Shown here one piece after another: positions 1 through 12,764 of a stretch of DNA of 64,000 nucleotides. Origin of the DNA: Carya illinoinensis (lineage: Eukaryota; Streptophyta; Magnoliopsida; Fagales; Juglandaceae); contig NC_056766.1 of NCBI RefSeq assembly GCF_018687715.1, positions 38,349,433 to 38,413,432 of the forward strand, in the 5' to 3' direction. The position numbers were made by a program, and so were the translations under genes. How positions within the stretch are numbered: the first letter of the stretch is position 1; the number at the start of each line of letters is the position of its first letter. The notes below the pieces were generated by a model. That model searched no databases and was not told the DNA's origin. It was given only the letters and a program-made list of their open reading frames with translations.

Positions 1-3000
1 GGGATAAAAATAGTAGGTTCAGATGTATAAAACACAACCCAACAAAAGGCCATCATTAGGAGGCAAGTAAGAAGAGACAAGAAGGGGACAATGAAAAGCA
101 AATGTAAAATGAGAAGAGGAAATAGAGGAAAAAAAAAAGAGAAAAATGAGAAAATAGAAGAAAAGTAAGTCAGACACGTAAGGGAGGAATGACATAATAT
201 ATTCTTATTTCCAATATTTTGTTTTGTAAAAATTATATAACTAATTTTCGTATGTATGTGTCTATATTCATTTATATATTTTGAAAGGAAAAAAATAGTA
301 GACTCAAATATACAAGACTCAACCCATCAAAGGGCCACTATAAGGATGAAAGTAAGCAAAGACAAGGACGAGATAAGGAAAAGTAAATGTAAGATGGAAA
401 AAAGAAATAAAGGAAAGAAAGAAAAAATTGAGAAAGGAAAATGAAAGCAAGTAGACACGTAAGAGAGAAATAATATAAGGTTTTCTTATTCCAAACATTT
501 TGTTTAGTAGATATTATACGAATACTTTTCATATGTAAGTGTATGTATTCATTAATAAATTTTGAAGGGGGTAAAAATAGTAGGTTTAGATATATAAAGT
601 CCAGCCCATCAAAGAGCCACCATTAGGAGACAAGTAAGAAGAGATAATGAGGGGATAAAGAAAAGTAAATGTAAGATGGGAAGAGAAAAAAGAGGAAAAA
701 AAGAGAAAATAGAGAAAAGAGAAGGAAAACAAGTTAGACACACAAGGGAAAAATGACATAAGATTTTCTTACACCCAGCATTTTGTTTAGTAGAAATTAT
801 ATGATTAATTTTTATATTATATGTCTGTATTCATTTATATACTTTAAATGGAGTAAAAATAGTAAACTCAGATGTACAAAATCTAGCCCATCAAAGGGCC
901 ATCATTAGAAGACAAGTAAAAAGAGATAAGGATGGAACAACGAAAAGAAAATGATGGGAAGAGAAAAGAGAGGAAAAAAATAGAAAAATGAGAGAGGGGC
1001 AGGAAAGCAAATCAAATACGTAAGAGATGAATAACATAAGATTTTCTTTTGGAACAACACGAGGTTTTCTTACTTCTAGCATTTTGTTTAGTAGAAATTA
1101 TATGATTAATTTTTATATGTATGTGTCTGGATTCATTTATATAGTATAAATAGGTAAAAATAGTAGGTTTAGAAATACAAGATCCAGCCCATCAAAGGGC
1201 CACACTTAGAAGATAAGTAAAAAGAAACAAGGAGACGACAAGGAAAAATAAATATAAGATAGAAAGATGAAACATATGAAAGAAAGAGAAAAATAAGAAA
1301 GGAGAAGGAAAGCAAGTTAGACAAGCAATGGAGGAATTACATGAGATTTTCTTACTTCCAACATTTTTTTGTTAGAAATTAGATGACTAATTTTTATATG
1401 TATGTGTCTGTATTCATTTATATATTTTCAAGGAAGTAAAAATCGTAAGCTCTGATTTACAAGACCTTGCCCATCAATGAGCCAACATTAGGAGGCAAGT
1501 AAGAAGAGACGAGAGGGACAAGGAAAATCAAATGATGTGAAGAGAAAAGAGACGAAAAAAAAGAGAAAAATAAGAAAAGTGAAGGAAAGCAAGTCAGACA
1601 CGTAAGAGAAAAATAACATAAGGTTTTCTTTTATAATAACATAATGTTTTCTTACTTCTAGTAATTTGTTTGATAGAAATTATATGACTAATTTTTGTAT
1701 GTATGTGTCTCTATTCATTTATATACTTTAAATAGATAAAAATAATAGGCTTAAATATACAAGACCCAACCCTTCAAAAAGACACTATTAGGATGTAAGT
1801 AAAAAGAGACAAAGAATGAACAAAGAAAATCAAATATAAGATTAAAAGAGAAAATAACAGAAAAAAAAAAAAAGAGAAAAATGAGAAAAGAGAAGGAAAA
1901 CAAGTTAAGCACATAATGGATGAATGACATAAAATTTTCTTACTTCTAGCATTTTGTTTGGCAAAAATTATATAACTAATTTTTGAATGTATGTGTCTGT
2001 ATTTATTTATATACTTTGAATGGTAAAAATAATAGATTTATATATATAAAGCTCAACCTATCGAAGAAGAGACAATGACGAGATAATGAAAAGTAAATGT
2101 AAGATGAAACAATAAAAGAAAAAAAAATGAGAAAGGAAAAAAAAAAAACAAGTTAGATACGAAATGAAGGATTGACATAAGGTTTTCTTACTCACAAAAT
2201 TTTGTTTAGTAGAAATTATATGACTACTCTTTGTATGCATGTGTCTGTATTTATTTATAAATTTTGAAATGAATACGTAAAAATAATAATCGCAGATATA
2301 TAAGGATGAGCCCATCAAAGGGCCACCATTAGAAGACAAGTAAGAAGAGACAAATAGGAGACAAGGAAAAGTAAATGTTAGATGAGAAGAGGAAAAAGAG
2401 GAAAAAAAAGAAAAAAAAATGGGAAAGAAGAAGAAAAACAAGTCAGACACACAATGGAGGAATGAAAAAATGTATTCTTACTCCCAACATTTTGTTTAGT
2501 AGAAATTATATAATTAATTTTTGTATTATGTGTCTGTATTTATTTATATACTTTCAAGGGAGTAAAAATAGAAGACTTAGATGTACAAAACCCAGCCCAT
2601 CAAAGGGTCATCATTAGGAGGCAAGTAAAAAGAGATTAGGAGGGGACGATGAAAAGAAAATGATGTGAAGAGGAAAGAGAGGAAAAAAAAAATGAGAAAG
2701 GGGAAGGAAAGCAAGTTAGACCTAGAAGCGATGAATAATATAAGGTTTTCTTTTGGAATAACATAATGTTTTCTTATTTCCATAATTTTGTTTGGTAGAA
2801 ATTATGGCTAATTTATTGCAAGTATGTATCTGTATTAATTTATATACTTTGAAGAGGTAAAAATGGTAGGCTTAGAAATATAAGACCTAGCCCATCAAAT
2901 GGTCACTTTTAGGAGACAAGTAAAAAGTGATAATGAGGGAATAAGGAAAAGTAAATATAAGATGGAAATAGGAAAGAGAGGAAAGAAAGAGAAAAATAAG

Positions 3001-6000
3001 AAAGGAGAAAGAAAGCAAGTTAGACAAGTAAATGGGGAATTACATAAAGTTTTCTTACTTTCAGCATTTTTTTGATAGAAATTATATAACTAATTTTTGT
3101 ATGTATGTATTTATATTCATTTATATATTTTTGAGTGGTAAAAATAGTAAACTTAGATTTACAAGGCCCTGCCCATGAAAAGGCCACCATTAGGAGGCAA
3201 GCAAGAAGAGACAATAAGGGGACAATGAAAAGCAAATGATGTGAAGAGGAAAGAGATAAAAAAAAATGAGAAAAATGAGAAAGGGGAAGGAAAGGAAGTT
3301 AGACATGTAAGGAAAAAATAACATAAGATTTTCTTTTAGAATAACATAAAGTTTTCTCACTTCCAACAATTTGTTTGGTAGAAATTATATGACTAATTTT
3401 TGTATGTATGTGTGTCTATATTCATTTATATACTTTGAAGAGATAAAAATAATAAACTCAGAAACATAAGACATAGCCCATAAAAAAGGCATTACTGTGA
3501 GGTAAGTAAAAAGAGATAAGGATGAGATAAGGAAAAGCTAATATAAGATGGCAAGAGGAAATAACAGAAAAAAGAAAGAGAAAAATAAGAAACTCGAAGG
3601 AAAACAAGTCAGACACGTAATGGAGGAATGACATAAGATTTTCTTACTTTCAGCATTTTGTTTGGTAGAAATTATATAACTAATTTTTGAATGTCTGCAT
3701 CTGTATTCATTTATAAATTTTGAATGGGTAAAAATAATAGGCTCAAATATACAAGACTCGGCCAATCAAATGACTACCATTAGGAGGAAAGGAAGAAGAG
3801 ACAATATGAGAAAATAAAAAGTAAATATAAGATGAGACAGTGAAAGAAAGAAAAAAAGAGAAGAGAAAAACGAGAAAGGAAAAGGAAAATAAGTTAGACA
3901 CATAAGGAATGAATAAAATAAGGTTTTATTACTCACAACATTTTGTTTAGTAGAAATTATATGACTACTATTTGTATGTATGTATCTGTATTCATTTATA
4001 AATTTTAAAAGGGGTAAAAATAGTAATCACAAATATATAAGGACTAACCCATAAAAGGGTCCCCATTAGGAGACAAGTAAGAAGAGACAAAGAGATGACA
4101 AGGAAAAATAAATATAAGATGAGATGAGGAAAGATAGGTAAAAAATAGAAAAATGAAAAAGTAGAAAGAAAGTAAGTCAGACATGCAAGGGAGAAATGAT
4201 ATAAAGTTTTCCTACTCTCAGCTTTTTGTTTGGTAGAAATTATATGACTAATTTTGTATTTATTTATATATGTGTATTCATTTATATAATTTAAAATAGA
4301 GTAAAAAATAATAGACTCAGATATAAAAGACCTAACCCATCAAAATGCCTCCATTATAAGGCAAGTAAGAAGAGACAATGGGGGATAAAGAAAAGTATAT
4401 GTAAGTTGAGAAGACAAAAGAGAAGAAAAAAAGAGAAAAATAAGAAAGGAGAAAGAAAGCAAGTCAGACACGTAAGGAATGAATTACATAAGATTTTCTT
4501 ACTCTCAGCATTTTATTTGATAGAAATTATATGATTAATTTTTATATGTATGTGTCTGTATTTCTTTATATAGTTTCAAAGGGTTAAAAATAGTAGGTTC
4601 AGATATAAAAAGTTTAGCCCATCAAAGGGACACCATTAAGAAGTAAGTAAAAAGAGACAAGGAGGAGACAAGAAAAACCAAATGATGTGAAGATGAAAGG
4701 GATAAAAAAAAGAGAGAAAAATGAGAAAATTGAAAAAAAGCAAGTCAGATACGTAAGGGAAGAATAACATATGGTTTTCTTTTAGAATAATATAAGGTTT
4801 TCTTTTGGAATAACATAAGATTTTCTTATCTCAACAATTTATTTTGTAGAAATTATATGACTAATTTTTGTATGTATATATATGTATTCATTTATATATT
4901 TTAAAGGGATAAAAATAATAGGTTCAGATATATAAGAACCAGCTTATCAAAAAGGCACCATTATGAGGCAAGTAAAAAAAGACAAGTAGCGGATAAAGAA
5001 AAACAAATGTAAGTTGAGAAGAGGAAATAGAGGAAAAAAAGAGAAAAAGAGAAAGTGGAAGGAAAACAAATCAGACATGTAATGGAGGAATGACATAAGG
5101 TTTTCTTACTTCCAGCATTTTGTTTGGTATAAATTATATGACTAATTTTTGTATATATAAGTCTATATTCTTATATATACTTTCAATGGGTTAAAAACAG
5201 TAAACTCATATTTATAAGGCCTTGTCCATCAAAGGGCTACTATTAAAAAATGATCGGGTAAGGAAAAGTAAATATAAGATTGGAAAACGAAAGAAAGGAA
5301 AAAAAGAAAAAAAAAATGAAAATGAAAGTGTGTTAAACATGTAAGGAATAAATGACTTAATATTTTCTTACTTCCATTATTTTGTTTGGTATAAATTATA
5401 TAACTAATTTTTTAAGGTATATGTTTTTATTCATTTATATAGTTAGAATGGATAAAAATAGTAGGCTTAAATATGCAATGCTCATCCCATCAAATGACCA
5501 CTATTAGAAGGAAAATAAAAAGAAATAAGGATGAGATAATGAAAAGTAAATGTAAGTTGGAAAAAAGAAAGAGGAAAAAAAGAGAAAATTGATAAAGGAA
5601 AGGAAAGTAAGTAGATACGTAAGGGAGGAATGACATATGATTTTCTTAATCCCAATATTTTGTTTAGTAGAAATTATATGACTACTTTTTATATGTAAGT
5701 GTCTGTATTCATTTGTAAACTTTGAATAGGGTAAAAATAATAGAGTCAGATATATAAGGCCTAGCTCATCAAAGGGTCAACATTAGGAGATAAGTAAGAA
5801 AATATAAGGAGGGGACAAAGAAAAGTAAGTGTAAGATGAGAAGACGAAAGAGATGAAAATAAGAGTAAAATAAGAATTGAGAAAGAAAACAAGTTAGACA
5901 TGCAAGGGAGGAATGATATAAGGTTTTCTTCCTTCTAGCATTTTGTTTGGTAAAAATTATATGACTAATTTTTATATGTATGTGACTGTATTCATTTATA

Positions 6001-8313
6001 TATTTTCAAGGGTGTAAAAATATTAGGTTCAGATATACAAGGTCCAGCCTATTAAAGGGCACCTTTAAGAGGCAAGTAAAAAGAGACAATGAGGGGACAA
6101 AGAAAAGCAAATGATGGGAAGAGAAAATAGAGGAAAAAAAAGAAACATGAGAAATGAGAAAGAAAGTAAGTCAGACATGTAAGTGAGGAATAACATAAGT
6201 TTTTCTTTTGGAATAAATAAGGTTTTCTTACTTCTAGCATTTTGTTTTGTAGAAATTATATGACTAATTTTTGTATGTATTTGTCTGTATTCTTTTATAT
6301 ACTTTGAAGGGGTAAAAATAGTAGGTTTAGATATACAAGACCCAACCCATCAAAGGGCCATCATTAGCAAACAAGTAGGAAGAGACAATGAGGGGACAAA
6401 GAAAAGTAAATGTAAGATGGGAAGATAAAATTGAAGAGAAAAAGAAAAAAATACGAAATGAGAAATAAAGCAAGTCAGACAAGCAATGGAAGAATGATAT
6501 AAGATTTTCTTACTCTCTACATTTTGTTTGGAAGAAGTTATATAACTAATTTTTGTGTGTAAGCGACTGTATACATTTATATACTCTCAAGGTGGTCAAA
6601 ATAGTAGGTTCATATTTGTAATGTCCTGTTTATCAAAAGGTCACCCTCAGGAGGTAAATAAGAAGAGGTAAATAAGAAGAGACAATGAGAGGATATGAAA
6701 AAGTAAATGATGTGAAAATGAAAGAGGTGAAAAAAAAGAAGAGAAAAATAAGAAATTAGAAGGAAATCAAGTCAGATACGTAAGGAAAGAATAACATAAA
6801 GTTTTCTTTTGGAATAATATAAGGTTTTCTTTTGGAAAAAAATAAGGTTTTCTTATCTTTAGCATTTTGTTTTGTAGAAATTATATGATTAATTTTTGTA
6901 TGTATATATCTGTATTCATTTATATACTTTAAAGGGATAAAAATAATAGGCTCATATATTCAGGACCCAGACTATCAAAAAGGCACCATTATAAGATAAG
7001 TAAAAAGAGACAATGAGGGGATAAGGAAAATCAAATCTAAGTTGGGAAGAGGAAATAGAGGAAAAGAAGAGAAAAGGAAAAAGGGGAATGAAAACAAGCA
7101 AGACACATATTGGAGGAATGACATAACGTTTTCTTACTCCTATCATTTTGTTTGGTATAAATTATATGACTAATTTTTACATGTATGTGTCTATATTCAT
7201 ATATATACTTTCAAGAGGTCTACTATTTTTGCCTCATTTAAAATTTATAAATGAATAGAGATACATACATATAAAAAGTAGTCATATAATTGCTACTAAA
7301 CAAAATATTGGAAGTAAGAAAATCTTATGGCATTCCTCCCTTACGTGTCTAACTTATTTTCCTTTTCCCTTCTCAATTTTCTATTTTTTCTCTTTCGTTT
7401 TTCCAACTTACATTTACTTTTCATTGTCTCGTCCTTGTCTCTTCTTATTTTCCTCCTACTAGTGGTCCTTTGATGGGCTGAGCCTTGCATATTTGAGTCT
7501 ACTATTTTTACTCTTTCTAAATATGTAAATAAATACAAACACATACATTCAAAAATTAGTTATATAATTTCTACCAAACAAAATCCTGGAAGTAAGAAAA
7601 CTTTAAGTCATTCCTCCCTTATATGTCTAACTCGCTTTCCTTTTTCTTTCTTATTTTTTTCTCTTTTTCCTCTCTCACTTTCCAATCTTATATTTACTTC
7701 TCATTGTTCTATCATTGTATTTTCTTACTTACCTCCTAATGACATCCTATATATGGATTCATTTATATACTTTGAAGGAGGTAAGAAATAGTAAACTCAG
7801 ATATAAGACTCAACTCATCAAATGACCATCATTAGGAGACAAGTAAGAAGAAACAATGAGGGGAAAAAAAAGTAAATGTATGAAGGAAAGATGAAATAGA
7901 GGAAAAAAATGAAAAATAAGAAAAAATAAAGAAAGCAAGTCAGACACGCAAGAGATGAATGATATAAGGTTTTATTACTCCTGAAATTTTGTTTGGTAGA
8001 GATTATATGACTAATTTTTGTATGTATGTATCTATATTCATTTAAATACTTTCAAGGGGTAAAAATAGTAAGTTTAGATATACAAGACTCAGCTCATCAA
8101 AGGCTCACCACTAAGAGGCAAGTAAAAAGAGACAATGATGGGACAAGGAAAATCAAATGATAAAATTAGAAAATAGAGGAAAATAAGAATCGGGAAGGAA
8201 AGCAAGTTAGACACGTAAGGGAGGAATAACATAAAGTTTTCTTTTGAAATAAAATGAGGTTTTCTTACTTCTAACATTTTATTTGATAAAAATTATATGA
8301 CTAATTTTTATAT
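1..8313. repeat. Tandem repeat array, left segment (monomer about 285 bp)
   Basis: About 29 diverged head-to-tail monomers. The landmark 'attttgtttggtagaaatta' recurs near 217, 496, 779, 1079, 1359, 1662, 1949, 2198, 2488, 2784 and so on to about 8277, with mean spacing near 288 bp. Each monomer has a T-rich conserved block ending in 'attcatttatatactttgaa', a block 'cccatcaaagggccaccat', then about 130 bp that is almost pure purine on the plus strand. Two subtypes exist: one has 'aatgtaagatgggaag', the other has 'aatgatgtgaag' plus a duplicated 'ttttcttttggaataacata' stretch. Short ORFs in it are broken differently in each monomer, so it is not coding. The array runs off the left edge and stops at the Mutator insertion. 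It looks like an old, degenerate satellite or long minisatellite; I do not recognise the family. Confidence 0.93.
7219..7750 (-). repeat. Inverted block of two array monomers
   Basis: Here the monomer landmarks appear reverse-complemented: 'ctaccaaacaaaa' at about 7572 and the related 'ctactaaacaaaat' at about 7290, with pyrimidine-rich instead of purine-rich filler. Normal orientation resumes at 'atatggattcatttatatac' near 7752. The left break is at about 7218, after 'actttcaagagg'. The block is close to two monomers long, which suggests inversion within the array rather than an unrelated insertion. Breakpoints are good to about 5 bp. Confidence 0.88.
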
Positions 8314-8384
8314 GAGAAACGATTCCGACCGGATAATCCGTTTATGTGTAATCAACGGAAATGAATGAAAACATGACACGTATG
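8314..8384 (+). repeat. Left terminal inverted repeat of the Mutator-like element
   Basis: These 71 bp match the reverse complement of 12765-12835 at 62 positions by hand alignment. The inner part 'tccgtttatgtgtaatcaa' and the stretch 'gaaaacatgacacgtatg' are identical in both ends. Mismatches cluster in the outer 23 bp. Confidence 0.9.
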
Positions 8385-9429
8385 CATGTCTTAAAAGTCC
8401 AAATAAAGTGCAAAGTATAGGAACATAACTCTTCATTTATGTCAAGCGCCTCCCCCCTACTTTCTCTCTCTCTCCGAAAATCCCTCTGGTGACCGAAGAA
8501 CACTCTTTCTCTCTTACTGGAAGCAGCATCACGCATTAAGATCACGCATCAAGATTTTTTTGAAGCCATATTTTCGTATTATTTTTCACTGGTGAGTATT
8601 ATTTTCTCATCATTTTTTCTTCATTATTTGTTTAACTATGTTTATTTAGATTTTTTGAGTTTTTGAATTAGGATTTTCTTAGCCCATGAAATTCCTACTA
8701 GCAAGCTTCCATTTTTTTTTTTTTTTTATTCCTATTCGGATTTGTTGAGCCCATGAAATTTTTATTTAGATTTTTTGAGGTTCCGATTTGATTTTTCTCT
8801 ATTATTTTCCAGAGGATTAGGGTTTTATTTTTTTATATTATTTTCCTAATTTTCAGTGGGAATATTTTCTCTATTTGTAATGATCTTTGCCTTTTCTTTT
8901 TTTTTTTTTGTAGGGTTTTGGCTTGGCTTTGATTTACCATTATTCGCACATTTGGCACAGTCAACATGATGTTATTAAATTTGCTTGGTTTTCTATTATT
9001 TGCTATGCTACAGTTTTCTTTTAAAGGAATATGGTTTCCATAATCTAAAATAAAATTTATGCATTAAAATAATTTGAAATAATTGGATTCTCATGTGGTG
9101 AAATAATTACAAAAAATGTATGATCATCAGTATAGGAGATATATAACCTCGGTAGATTTAAATAACAATCAAGTAAAGATCGAGTACTAATATTATATAT
9201 TTATAAAAATGAATTCATGATAGACCGACTACATTTGATTAAATGATGTGGTATTATTAATCTAATCCGCAAGCCTTTGCAGAAGGTTTTTTTCATAATG
9301 GATATGTTAAAAAGCATTTTATTGGCTGAGATATTATTCATTTGTCTATTAAAAAGCATTTTATTAAATATGTTAATTGATATTTTATTGATTACATTGT
9401 TTTATGTTGAGACGAAGGATTTTGGGTGG

Positions 9430-10471
9430 AGTTCAGATAGTGATGACGTTGAGATAGTGACGAGTAGAAACTGTCCACAAGACTTTGTGCTGGTATGTCA
9501 ACCACGCAAAGGAGTGAGAGCATGAATAAATTTTTCAAGGATTATGTTCGTTCGAGCACGATGGTGAGTGATTTTGTTCATCAGTATGAGAAAGCCTTAG
9601 ATGCACGCTATTTTAAGGAAAAAGAGAAGGATGTGAGAGCGAAATCAACTAAGGCGATTTTGAAAATATGTTGGTCAATTGAGGAAGAGGCGGCGTCAGT
9701 GTATACAAGGAAGTCATTCGAAATTTTTCAAGATGAGCTATTTAATAGCCAACGATACAAAGCGTCCAAAGTTCAGAAAGAGAGTGAAAGTAAGATGTAT
9801 GCAGTGGCACCTACTGGCAAAGAGAAACCCATTTATTATGTGACTTTGGAGAGTGGAGAAGCGAAGGCAATATGTACATGTCATATGTTTGAGTTTCTGG
9901 GTATTGTTTGTAAGCATATCTTATGTGTCCTAACAAAGAAACAAAATTAGATGTGTTGTCATATCACTATGTGGTTGAGCGATGGACAATCAATGCTAAG
10001 AGTTGAGCTATACTTGAGTTACCAGTTTCTGAGGGGCATGTAATGACACAAGAAGATCTGATAATGTGAAAAAACAAGTTGATGATGCAGTTTTACGATG
10101 TTGTAGACCTTGGCTCACAATCAAGTTTTAAAATGAACCACCTTTCTCTTGCCTTAGAGAATGTCCACAATGAGTTGCTTTTAATGGAAGATATTGGAGA
10201 AAGAAATTTCAAAGTCGGGGACATGTCACATAATGATTCCCCTATGTTAAGATCACAAGTAATATCAAATTTCTCACAAACTATACAAGATCCTCAACGT
10301 GTGCCAACGAAAGGAAGACCGAAATCCTTGAGAGCAAAGAACCCGAAAGAAACTCAAACAGTGAAGAAAAGACGTTGTAGCATTTGCAAAATTGAGGGTC
10401 ATACGAAGAACAACTGCCCATCGTTCGGGTATAATACTTATATCAAAAATTTTTTTGGTTTTATAATATAA
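9430..10471 (+). pseudogene. FAR1/FRS-type Mutator transposase, C-terminal remnant
   Basis: FAR1/FHY3-family proteins derive from Mutator transposases. The remnant opens with 'CAGMSTTQRSESMNKFFKDY' (methionine at 9495), the family signature just after the DDE domain. It continues to a SWIM-type zinc finger, C-x-C-x(n)-C-x-H, seen as 'CTCHMFEFLGIVCKHILCVL', and hits a stop at 9948. Homology resumes in another frame ('SYHYVVERWTINAK' near 9960), then in the ORF at 10079-10471, which has a CCHC knuckle 'CSICKIEGHTKNNC'. Upstream of 9480 there are stops and no MULE catalytic domain, so the 5' two thirds are deleted or unrecognisable. With frameshifts and missing catalytic residues it cannot encode a working transposase. 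Family assignment is confident; exact ends are not. Confidence 0.87.
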
Positions 10472-10769
10472 TAACTTAACAAGTCATTTTGATGCTTATT
10501 GTCTTGTTCTATTTTTTTGTAGGGATATTGGAAATATAAATGAAAACATATCACAACGGCTTGATATTGAAGAACAAAATTAGATGAGGTTAGTGTTTAT
10601 TTTATTTGCAACTGTTTTTTTTTTTTTTTTTTTACCCTTATTTTTTTAAAAAATTTGTTGCTAATTTTTTTTACCCATCTTGTGCTTGCTTTTTTGCAGA
10701 GTAGCTAACTATTGGAGCATTTTGTGTTGAAGTGGCATACCACGCTGAACTGGAAGATTTGTGTTGTAC

Positions 10770-10895
10770 TGTCTTTGTATTTTATTCAGACTGTTGGGCA
10801 TATCTTTGCATTTTATTCAGACTGTTGGACGTAATTTTGCTGGTTATTCAGACTATTGGGCGTTATATATGTGTGCCCCTATTTATTCAGACTGC
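10770..10895 (+). repeat. Short tandem repeat inside the Mutator element
   Basis: Four diverged copies of a 30-40 bp unit containing 'ttattcagactgttgggc' (last copies 'attcagactattgggc' and 'attcagactgctcat'). It lies downstream of the transposase remnant and gives spurious ORFs in two frames. Confidence 0.75.
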
Positions 10896-11464
10896 TCATG
10901 TATTCACTATGTTCATATTCACGTATTCACGTGTTACCATAACCAGAAAATAAACTTTTGTGTGTTTAATCCCATATCCAGATGCTTTAGTGGCCCATTC
11001 AAATTTATATTGTTGGTATTTAAAAGCAAAAAATTTATTATAAGAAAATTTACTTCACAAAGTTTAATCCCATATCCAGATTTTATAGTGTAAAGCAAAC
11101 CGAAGTGGCCCATGCATTCAGAGTCTCAGACGTACTATTACAGTGAGAGCACTACATTCATATTGTTGGTATTTAAAAGTGGAATGGAGTTAAAACCACT
11201 AAATTTAATTCACAAATGACAGCATTACATCTATTACCAAAATGGGCAGTTACATTCATATTGTTGGTCCCAAACACTAACCATATAATATTAGCATTGG
11301 AACTGACATACATGATTATTGTTCAAATAAAAAATAATTACAGCACAAAGCACAACGCCACATAACCATAACAAGAATAATGTTCCTTTGTACTTCTTTT
11401 CCATAGCTTTAAATTTTACTTCCTCAGCCATTACACGTTCTTGGCTGATCCTGTCATTTCTTCT

Positions 11465-11677
11465 TTAAGCTAATTCCAATGTCATTTTGCAACAATGGTT
11501 TAGTTCTTGTTCAAAATCAATCCATTGAAAAAATGAGTATTGTCTTTTCATCTTATAGTTTGGACAATTTAAGAACCGTCTGCCAAAACTAGTATTTTTG
11601 GCAGAAATCCTTAGCTTTGCTGGAATCCCACAATGGCAAAGTGGTTCTGCACCACTCTCATCATCAGTGTACTGCAT
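11465..11677 (-). CDS. GRF-type zinc-finger small protein carried by the Mutator element
   Basis: A 70-residue ORF. Residues about 14-54 match the GRF zinc finger, a nucleic-acid-binding fold found in plant transposons and in APE2, TOP3A and NEIL3: 'CHCGIPAKLRI', then 'GRRFLNCPNYK', then 'FFQWID'. The family normally has a fourth cysteine just before the FFxW motif; here that place reads 'QYSFFQW', so one zinc ligand appears replaced by tyrosine. The ORF ends soon after the finger. It lies within the element, convergent with the FAR1 remnant, so any promoter would be on the right-TIR side. The AUG at 11677 is the first in the frame, but an upstream exon cannot be excluded. It may be an accessory transposon gene or a decayed one. 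Confidence 0.72.
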   Translation of the reverse strand: MQYTDDESGAEPLCHCGIPAKLRISAKNTSFGRRFLNCPNYKMKRQYSFFQWIDFEQELNHCCKMTLELA

Positions 11678-12244
11678 TTGTGATGCCGATTAATATTAGA
11701 CAATCCAAGACATAAGCCTACATATCAATGCCGTGCAATAGCCAATAATTTATCTAATTTATCTAGTATCTAAAATTTCAAGGCATCAATCCATGTTGAG
11801 CAATGGATTTAATCTTATCATTAAATCCATTATAAATATAAAAATGTTAAAACATGCATTTGCCAAAATATTCTAAACAACAAACCAGTTTACAGAACAA
11901 ACCAGTATATGCATGATAACTCTAGGCATTGAAATTTACAGAACAAATCAGGCATTGAAATTTACAGAACAAACCATCAGGCATTGAAATTTACAGAACA
12001 ACAAAACCAATTCAGGTACTAAATAATGCCAAACAGAAATAATGAAGGTACTAATTAATTCGGGTACTAAATAATTAAGAAATATAAAATGGGGAAATAA
12101 TGATTCAAACTTGCTTCTAAAGAGAACCTTTACCTTCATTCTGTAAGGCAGCAAATTTTTTATTTTATTTTTTCTATTTCCTTGTTGTTCTGTAAAATGA
12201 TGGAGGGTTAGGGTTTTTATAGGTTTCGGTTGGGTTTACGGGGG

Positions 12245-12620
12245 AGAGGCATGTGAATAGGGTTGTAAAAATGGGTTCGAAGCAGGGGCGTTTTCTGGGT
12301 TTGAAGCTTGATGGGTGGGTTTCTGGGTTCGATTGGTTTGACGCATTTTCTGGGTTCGAAGCTTGATGGGTTCGGCGTAGGGATGATCTGGGTTCGGCTT
12401 TTTGGGTTCAAAGCGGGATGAAGTGGATTCGGCTTTCTGGGTTCAAAGCAGGACGGCGTGGGTTCGAAGCATTTGGATATGGATTCGAAGCAGGACGACG
12501 TGGGTTCAGCGTTCGGCTTTCTGGGTTCGAAGCAGGAGGATGTGGTTTCTAGGTTGGCCTCTCAGTTGGTTCGAAGCAGGATGTTCCTCTTTCTGAGTTC
12601 GGCTTTCTGGATTCTCGCAT
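12245..12620 (+). repeat. Minisatellite of 'gggttcgaagc' units near the right TIR
   Basis: Irregular units built on 'tgggttcgaagcaggacg' and 'ttcggctttctgggttc' recur about ten times. Subterminal tandem repeats are common in Mutator and hAT elements and often bind transposase; that role is inference. Its GC-rich, TTCGAA-containing composition differs sharply from the surrounding AT-rich DNA. Confidence 0.8.
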
Positions 12621-12764
12621 GAAGATTTCTCAGGCACGGTTGGGTTCCCAATAGAGAGAGAGAGAGGGGAAGCAGAGAGACACAGTGAAGAAACTCGTGA
12701 TGTGTAAGAGACAGATTGTGCCTAATGCAGTGCGACGTGGTTTGTTCATTTAGTTGGTGTATTC

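Noticed and set aside
256..8277. Many 60-130 codon ORFs in the tandem array, sense (Lys/Glu-rich) and antisense (Phe/Ser/Leu-rich)
   Set aside because: They fall at the same place in successive monomers but are broken differently in each, and follow from purine-rich composition; no domain is recognisable.
9277..9525. 82-codon ORF before the FAR1 remnant as its N-terminal part
   Set aside because: It is in a different frame from the transposase, has no MULE catalytic motif, and is an AT-rich hydrophobic translation.
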